Shown here: positions 44,723 to 49,332 of the stretch, piece after piece
Layout: every line of letters begins with the position of its first letter
Numbering within the stretch: the first letter of the stretch is position 1
The notes under the pieces: model-generated
What the model was told of the DNA's origin: nothing
Seen by the model: only the letters and a program-made list of their open reading frames with translations
Database searches by the model: none
Position numbers and translations under genes: made by a program
NCBI GenBank assembly: GCA_041394885.1
Contig: JAWKHI010000050.1
Span: 1-49,332, forward strand
Origin: DSOI01 sp041394885
GTDB lineage: Bacteria; Acidobacteriota; Terriglobia; Bryobacterales; Bryobacteraceae
Length of the DNA: 49,332 nt
Direction of reading: 5' to 3'

Positions 44723-47700
44723 CTAGCCTCCCTCTACCTCCCGGCGCGCCGGGTTTCGCTGGTTCCGGAACTGTGGACTGATGATAATAGATTCTATCAA
44801 CGACGAGAACCGGTGTCCGCTCGCGACGAACCCTGCCCGCATCTGCTCGATCAAAGGTTCATCGGACAACTGCAGGCTCCGCCCCAACGCGTAGGCCAGC
44901 AGCTTCCGGCACAGGTTGTTCACGAAGTCCCCTTCACGGTGCGCTTTGATGTATTCCACCAGCCCATCCACTCCCTCGCCCTCGCCGCCGCCCGGGAACT
45001 CCGCCTTCGCGTCCACCGGCCTTCCCGCCAGATCCTTCGTCCGATGCTCGCCCACCGGACCGTATCCCTCAAATGCCAGCCCAAACCCGTCGAACCGCGC
45101 ATGGCATCCCGCGCAACTGGGATGTTCACGATGCTTCGCCAACATCTGCCGCAGCGGCAGATCCATCGCCGCCTCATCGGCCGGCAGCTCCGGCACGGTC
45201 GGAGGGGGCGGCGGAATCACTTCGCCCAACACCGTCTTCGCCACCCAATAACCCCGCTTCACCGGACTCGTCCGCAGCCCTGGCGAATTCCGCGTCTGGA
45301 AAACCGCCATCGGCAGGATTCCCCCGCGGCCGTACCGGCGCGCATCGTCCACCTTCACCCATCCGCCGGACCCGCGCGTGAACACCCGCCGGTCCGTCAC
45401 GCCGTAGTGCCGCGCCAGCAGCCGGTTGACGAAGGTGTGCTTGCCGTACAGCACATCGAGCATCGAGCCGTTGTTGCGAATCAAGTCGTCCAGAAACCGC
45501 ACCGGCTCCTCGAACATCGCCGCTCGCAATTCGTTGGTGAAGTCCGGGAACCGCCCCCGGTCCACGCCGTTGTGATCCTCGAACCGGCGGAAGTCCAGCC
45601 AGTTGCCGCCGAACTCCACTGCCAGCGCCCAGGAGCGTTTGTCCTTCAACATCCGCCGCGCTTCTTCCTGCAGCCCGTCCGGTTTGTCGAGATCGCCCGC
45701 CGCCGCTCGCGCGATCAGACGCTCGTCGGGAATGCTGGACCACAACAGAAAGCTCAGCCGGCTGGCCATCGCGGTTCCGCTCAGCGCCACCGTCTCCGGC
45801 GCCGCAGCGGCCTTGCTCACACGCACTTTCGCCGCCACCCTCTTCGAGGTGCCATCTTTTGCCGGCCCGGACTGGGAAACAACCGGCGCCGGAGGCAACG
45901 CGTCCACCCGGTAGCAAAAGTCGGGCGACATCAGCACCAGCACGATCAACTCCCGCATCGCGTCGTCATGGGTCAGCTTGGTTTCCTCACGCAGCGAACG
46001 GTAGTAGCTCAACAACCCGTCACGCTCGGCGCCGGTAAGCGGCCGGCGATACGCCTTGCCGGCGAATCCAAGCAGCGCTTCCAGGTGCGACGGCTCGGCG
46101 TCCAGCCGCGCCTTCTCCACTTCCCGGATCTTCGCATTCACGCGCGCGAAATGCTCCCGGATCGCTTCTTTCGCCAGCTCGTCGCTCGCGCCTTCGGCTT
46201 TGTGCAGATACGCGTCCCGGATCTCGAAGATCACTTTCTCCGTGGTCACATCGGCGTCTGATTGCCGGAAGCTTCCGGACTCGCGCCCGCGCCCCTCGAT
46301 CTCGCCACTCTGGTTAAAGTAAAACTGCACGTAGGTGCGCGTGGTGAAGTCCGCCACCGTGTCGAACTCGAGCCACAGATTGTCGAGCTCCTCGCGGCCT
46401 TTCTCATCGAGGATCATCTCCATCAACGGCGTATCGTCGCGAAAATACCCCATCACGTTGTGGAAGCCCGCGCTCAGCAACCGGCCCTTGTCCTCGGAAT
46501 CGTCGGGATAGAAGCGGCCGCGCTCGCGGATGTAAAAAGCATCGGGGAACACGGAAGCGAATCGCGAAAACGCCGCCTCGTAGCGCGCGCGCTCCCCGGC
46601 CGGCACCAGCAGATCCGGATCCCCGAATCGCGAGCGCACCGCCAGCGCGGCGTTGCGCAGCCCCACCTGGTCTTCGGTCGGCACGCCGCCCATGCGCGGC
46701 ATCACCGGCATTTCCGGCGGCGGCTCGCCTTCCACCTGTAGCGCCGTTGGGTCAAACTCGCGGCGCGCCGCCGCAAACGCGCGCAGCTTCCAGTTCATCA
46801 ACGGCTGCGACGTTCCCGCCAACCCCGATACCTTCGGGCTGCGGAACTGCTTCGCCGTCAGCTTGCGGATCTTCACCACGTAATCCCGCATCTTCACGCA
46901 GCCCTCGCGCACCAGTTCCATCTGCTTGTGCTCGGGCCGCGGCAGCATCCGCCACATCGTCTGCAGCCGCGCCGCCGGACCCACCTCTTCCCGCGTCTCC
47001 TCGAGAATCCCCCAAACCAGCGGCAGATAGTTCGGGCTGACCTTCGCCTCCTTCGCCACGCTGGCCAGCGTCGCCTCCGGTTTGTTCAGCGCCGCGCGAT
47101 GCTTGTACCGCCATGCGGCTTCGAAGTAGTCGGCGAAGTCGGTGGGCTGGCGATCGTAAAAATCGACGATCCGCCCGATGGTGTACTTCTCGCGATCGGT
47201 TTCCGCCAACATCGGATGCGGCGCGAATGCGATCCCGTGTGGCCGCATTACCAGATGCGTCGACACTTCCCGCGCCGCCTGCAGGTACTTGTTCAACAGC
47301 GCCGGCGACATGGTCAGCGACTCGCCCGAATTGTCGAAACCGGCCGTGTTCGAGGGGTCCACCGGAAACTCGCGCGCCGGACGCAAATCCACCCCCGTCA
47401 GGTCCCGGATCGAATAGTTGTACTCGGAGTTGCTGAGCCGCCGCACCAGCACCGGACCCGGATCGCCGGCGCTTTTTCTGGCCTCGTTGCGCAGCATCGC
47501 CTCCACCCAATCCACCACCTGTTGCCGCTCGGCCGCGGGCGGCTGCTTCAGGCCCTTCGGCGGCATCTCCATCGCCGTCAGTCTCGATGCGAGCAGAGAC
47601 CATCGGGTGTGATCGCGAACCACCTCGGATACCTTCGCGTATTGCACCAGATCGAACTGCGCCGCGGCGTTGGCCGCCCCGTGGCAATTCGTGCAATAGG

Positions 47701-47824
47701 TATTGAGGAACGGCCGCACCGTCCGCGCGAACCGGGTCTCGAGCTCCACGTCAGCGGGGTCGGCGGCGCGCGAGGGCCAGACGGCCATCCACGCAAGTAC
47801 GGCTGCGATACCGGTTCGTGTCAT
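44723..47824 (-). CDS. large heme-c protein, DUF1587/1592/1588/1585/1595 type
   Basis: A 1033-residue exported protein with AGGA before the ATG and a signal peptide ending near SRAAD (18-22). An N-terminal cytochrome motif C44-T-N-C-H48 (LNTYCTNCHGAANA) is followed by DUF1587-like RLSNSEYNYSIRDLTGVDLR. Then come DUF1595/1592-like regions (FAGKAYRRPLTGAERDGLLS, ASRLSFLLWSSIPDERLIAR). Near the C-terminus a second C904-A-G-C-H908 (CAGCHARFDGFGLAFEGYG) marks DUF1588, and the end (LLAYALGRSLQLSDE, IIISPQFRNQR) is DUF1585. Two heme-binding motifs bracket the protein. It is coupled to DUF1552 (4 bp) and to the upstream bestrophin gene (5 bp). Periplasmic electron transfer is inferred. Confidence 0.9.
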   Translation of the reverse strand: MTRTGIAAVLAWMAVWPSRAADPADVELETRFARTVRPFLNTYCTNCHGAANAAAQFDLVQYAKVSEVVRDHTRWSLLASRLTAMEMPPKGLKQPPAAERQQVVDWVEAMLRNEARKSAGDPGPVLVRRLSNSEYNYSIRDLTGVDLRPAREFPVDPSNTAGFDNSGESLTMSPALLNKYLQAAREVSTHLVMRPHGIAFAPHPMLAETDREKYTIGRIVDFYDRQPTDFADYFEAAWRYKHRAALNKPEATLASVAKEAKVSPNYLPLVWGILEETREEVGPAARLQTMWRMLPRPEHKQMELVREGCVKMRDYVVKIRKLTAKQFRSPKVSGLAGTSQPLMNWKLRAFAAARREFDPTALQVEGEPPPEMPVMPRMGGVPTEDQVGLRNAALAVRSRFGDPDLLVPAGERARYEAAFSRFASVFPDAFYIRERGRFYPDDSEDKGRLLSAGFHNVMGYFRDDTPLMEMILDEKGREELDNLWLEFDTVADFTTRTYVQFYFNQSGEIEGRGRESGSFRQSDADVTTEKVIFEIRDAYLHKAEGASDELAKEAIREHFARVNAKIREVEKARLDAEPSHLEALLGFAGKAYRRPLTGAERDGLLSYYRSLREETKLTHDDAMRELIVLVLMSPDFCYRVDALPPAPVVSQSGPAKDGTSKRVAAKVRVSKAAAAPETVALSGTAMASRLSFLLWSSIPDERLIARAAAGDLDKPDGLQEEARRMLKDKRSWALAVEFGGNWLDFRRFEDHNGVDRGRFPDFTNELRAAMFEEPVRFLDDLIRNNGSMLDVLYGKHTFVNRLLARHYGVTDRRVFTRGSGGWVKVDDARRYGRGGILPMAVFQTRNSPGLRTSPVKRGYWVAKTVLGEVIPPPPPTVPELPADEAAMDLPLRQMLAKHREHPSCAGCHARFDGFGLAFEGYGPVGEHRTKDLAGRPVDAKAEFPGGGEGEGVDGLVEYIKAHREGDFVNNLCRKLLAYALGRSLQLSDEPLIEQMRAGFVASGHRFSSLIESIIISPQFRNQRNPARREVEGG

Positions 47825-47829
47825 GTTTC

Positions 47830-48705
47830 CTACTTTATATCGTCGGCACTCACCAACCCCAACACGTTGCCTCGAATCGTTGCGCAGATCTGTTCGAGCG
47901 GCAGGTCATTGTCGTCGAACCCGAACGGGCCCTCGATCTCCACGCCGATCTCCTCGATCCCGAAAAACACATACGCCACCAGCATCACGTCAGCCACGGT
48001 TGCCCAGCCGTAGGTGGCTACCAACGCAAACGGCAGTGTGAAGCAGTAGATCACCAACGCCCGCCGCAGATGCACCACGTAAGCAAACGGCAGAGGAGTC
48101 TTCCGGATCCGCTCGCAGCCTCCGAGGTAATCCACCAGCAGTTGCACGTTATGATCGGCGGCCATCTGCACGATATCGCTCCAGTAACCGCGCGTCCGCG
48201 CCTCCCGCATGCACTCGCTCATCCTCGCCGCCACCGCCAGCGGCGGATGTTCGGCCGCCTCGATCGCCGCCAGATCCTGCGCCGCGAAACCCTGAACCTC
48301 ACGGCCCACGCCCTTCACCCCGCGCAGGGAATGCATCGCCGCGTACGGAAACAGCGCCGTCCACCGCGCCAGGCGCCCGAGCAGTTCGCCGTCCTCACGG
48401 AAATGCACCGCCCCCATGCGGACCGCATTCCGCGTCTCGTTCACGATCCCGCCCCACAACTTGCGCCCTTCCCAAAACCGGTCATACGAGGCGTTGGTGC
48501 GGAACACGAGAAGCAGGCCCAGAGCCAATCCCACCAGCGAATGGAGTGTCGAGGGTATCGCCAGGCGCACGCCGTTTTCGTAGGCCACCACCACCCCGGC
48601 GGACCACACCACGCACACCGCCACCCGGCCCATGATCTCCTTGACCATGGAGCCCTTGATGTCGAAGAAGTGGTCCAGCCAAGAGTGTGGATCGTAGTCG
48701 ATCAT
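47830..48705 (-). CDS. bestrophin-like (UPF0187/YneE) chloride channel
   Basis: A 291-residue inner-membrane protein with four hydrophobic segments (about 25-45, 56-72, 200-222, 225-245). Family motifs: HSLVGLALGLLLVFRTNASY, DRFWEGRKLWGGIVNETRN and GIEEIGVEIEGPFGFDDNDL then PLEQIC. Bacterial bestrophins form pentameric ion channels. The stop is 5 bp before the cytochrome gene and the start is 28 bp after the outer-membrane-type gene, an unexpected operon partner for a heme-c module. Confidence 0.92.
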   Translation of the reverse strand: MIDYDPHSWLDHFFDIKGSMVKEIMGRVAVCVVWSAGVVVAYENGVRLAIPSTLHSLVGLALGLLLVFRTNASYDRFWEGRKLWGGIVNETRNAVRMGAVHFREDGELLGRLARWTALFPYAAMHSLRGVKGVGREVQGFAAQDLAAIEAAEHPPLAVAARMSECMREARTRGYWSDIVQMAADHNVQLLVDYLGGCERIRKTPLPFAYVVHLRRALVIYCFTLPFALVATYGWATVADVMLVAYVFFGIEEIGVEIEGPFGFDDNDLPLEQICATIRGNVLGLVSADDIK

Positions 48706-48733
48706 CGTTCAGTCACCTGCGAAACCCGGCCAC

Positions 48734-49332
48734 TTAGAAACTGTACCGGAACCCCGCCATCGCGTGCGAGTTGCGGCGGAACTGCCCGAGAAAGTCCGCC
48801 TGCTTGCCCGCGATCCACGTCACCGACGATGTGGCGCGCCAATGCGCCGACAACTGTTCGGAGTACTCGAAGCGCAGCCATACGCCATCGGCGGTGTCAC
48901 GCACCGCCGTCTCGAACGCCAATGAACGGCGCGGACCGAGCGTGTAGGCCGCCCGCCCGAGGAACGACCGCGCAAAGCCGCGATCGGGCGCAAACGCCAG
49001 CGGGTTGCGGCGCGCCGTCACCGCCTCGCCCGCATAGCCGCCCACCAACACCCATTCCCCTACCGTCCGCTCGCCCTGGATCACATACAGCACGTACTCA
49101 TCGGCCTCGGGTGTGTTGCTCGTGAAGTACGCCGCTTCGGCTTTCACCGTCAGCCACGGAAGCGGCACGGCTACATCGCCGCCATACAGCCGCAGCTTGG
49201 GATGATACCGCCAGAATCGCAGCGCGCCTTGCCGGAAGTCGGGCGCGCCGGCCAGTAGCGGCAGGTGATGGAATCCGTCGTAGAAGACCGCCGAAAATTC
49301 ATAGCCCCGCCCGATGTGTCCCCACCGGGCTC
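48734..49332 (-). CDS. beta-barrel outer-membrane protein, C-terminal part (truncated by window edge)
   Basis: The reading frame is open from 49330 to the stop at 48734 and continues beyond the window, so at least 198 residues are seen. Alternating hydrophobic/polar strands are clear: YEFSAVFYDGFHHLPLL, LTVKAEAAYFTS, YVLYVIQGERTVGEWVLVGG, RSLAFETAVRDTADGVWLRF. The chain ends in MAGFRYSF, with a terminal Phe as expected for BAM-dependent barrels. A GTG at 49168 is open as a start, but upstream residues fit the same barrel and I do not use it. The family is unknown. It is the first gene seen of the bestrophin-cytochrome-DUF1552 block. Confidence 0.75.
   Translation of the reverse strand, partial: ARWGHIGRGYEFSAVFYDGFHHLPLLAGAPDFRQGALRFWRYHPKLRLYGGDVAVPLPWLTVKAEAAYFTSNTPEADEYVLYVIQGERTVGEWVLVGGYAGEAVTARRNPLAFAPDRGFARSFLGRAAYTLGPRRSLAFETAVRDTADGVWLRFEYSEQLSAHWRATSSVTWIAGKQADFLGQFRRNSHAMAGFRYSF

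Overview
The window looks like a piece of an Acidobacteriota chromosome, most likely the Solibacter/Bryobacter branch (Bryobacterales). This is inferred from high GC, the HTH-TPR regulator beginning 'DRLSSWKEIADYF', a short 'RSNGAKSRGP' protein, ECF sigma/anti-sigma pairs, a Ser/Thr kinase fused to TPRs, and 'planctomycete-type' cytochrome modules (DUF1549/DUF1553 with DUF1501, and DUF1592-type with DUF1552). No database search was possible, so family names rest on motifs, lengths and gene order read by eye.

Layout. 0.1-7.3 kb: tRNA with CAT anticodon, a Tat-exported DUF3500 protein, a broken ORF, a large secreted malectin/BACON-repeat protein, a small secreted protein and an HTH-TPR regulator. 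7.5-12.1 kb: sialidase-like BNR protein, methyltransferase and OsmC-like protein, then a divergent Tat-exported sulfatase. 11.5-14.5 kb: a tight operon modB-modC-fmdE-like-tenI/thiE-like. 14.5-20.5 kb: a degenerate IrrE-like protein, then gyrB, dnaN and dnaA, all leftward; probable oriC elements lie on both sides of dnaA. 20.7-24.2 kb: tRNA-Gly, a membrane protein with a relic histidine-kinase dimerisation domain, an ECF sigma/anti-sigma/secreted-protein set, tRNA-Pro. 24.3-28.4 kb: exported sugar-isomerase-like protein, purD, mnmG. 28.4-30.6 kb: two parS sites, parA, parB. 30.6-34 kb: D-aminoacylase-like amidohydrolase and a second anti-sigma/ECF pair. 34-38.6 kb: a short protein running into a DUF1549/DUF1553 cytochrome gene, then DUF1501. 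38.7-42.8 kb: Ser/Thr kinase with TPRs and a heavily frameshifted metalloprotease relic. 42.8-49.3 kb: leftward block of an outer-membrane-type protein (cut by the window edge), bestrophin, DUF1592-type cytochrome protein, DUF1552 protein and an ECF sigma of the X6 type.

How it works together. The core is replication and segregation: dnaA with candidate DnaA boxes, the sliding clamp, gyrase, and ParABS. Around it is a periphery typical of soil Acidobacteria: exported carbohydrate-binding or degrading proteins and sulfatase, five twin-arginine-type precursors, two kinds of heme-c/Tat partner module, and one-component, ECF and kinase regulation. I found no CRISPR array, prophage, insertion sequence or recognisable defence island.

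Most worth a second look: the abrupt G-to-C compositional flip at the parS sites together with a missing rsmG; the bestrophin/cytochrome/DUF1552 operon; the FmdE-like gene inside the molybdate transporter operon; the IrrE-like and kinase-like proteins that have lost catalytic residues or domains; and the cluster of about six or seven reading-frame changes at 41.3-42.1 kb, which is either a decaying gene or a sequence-quality problem.
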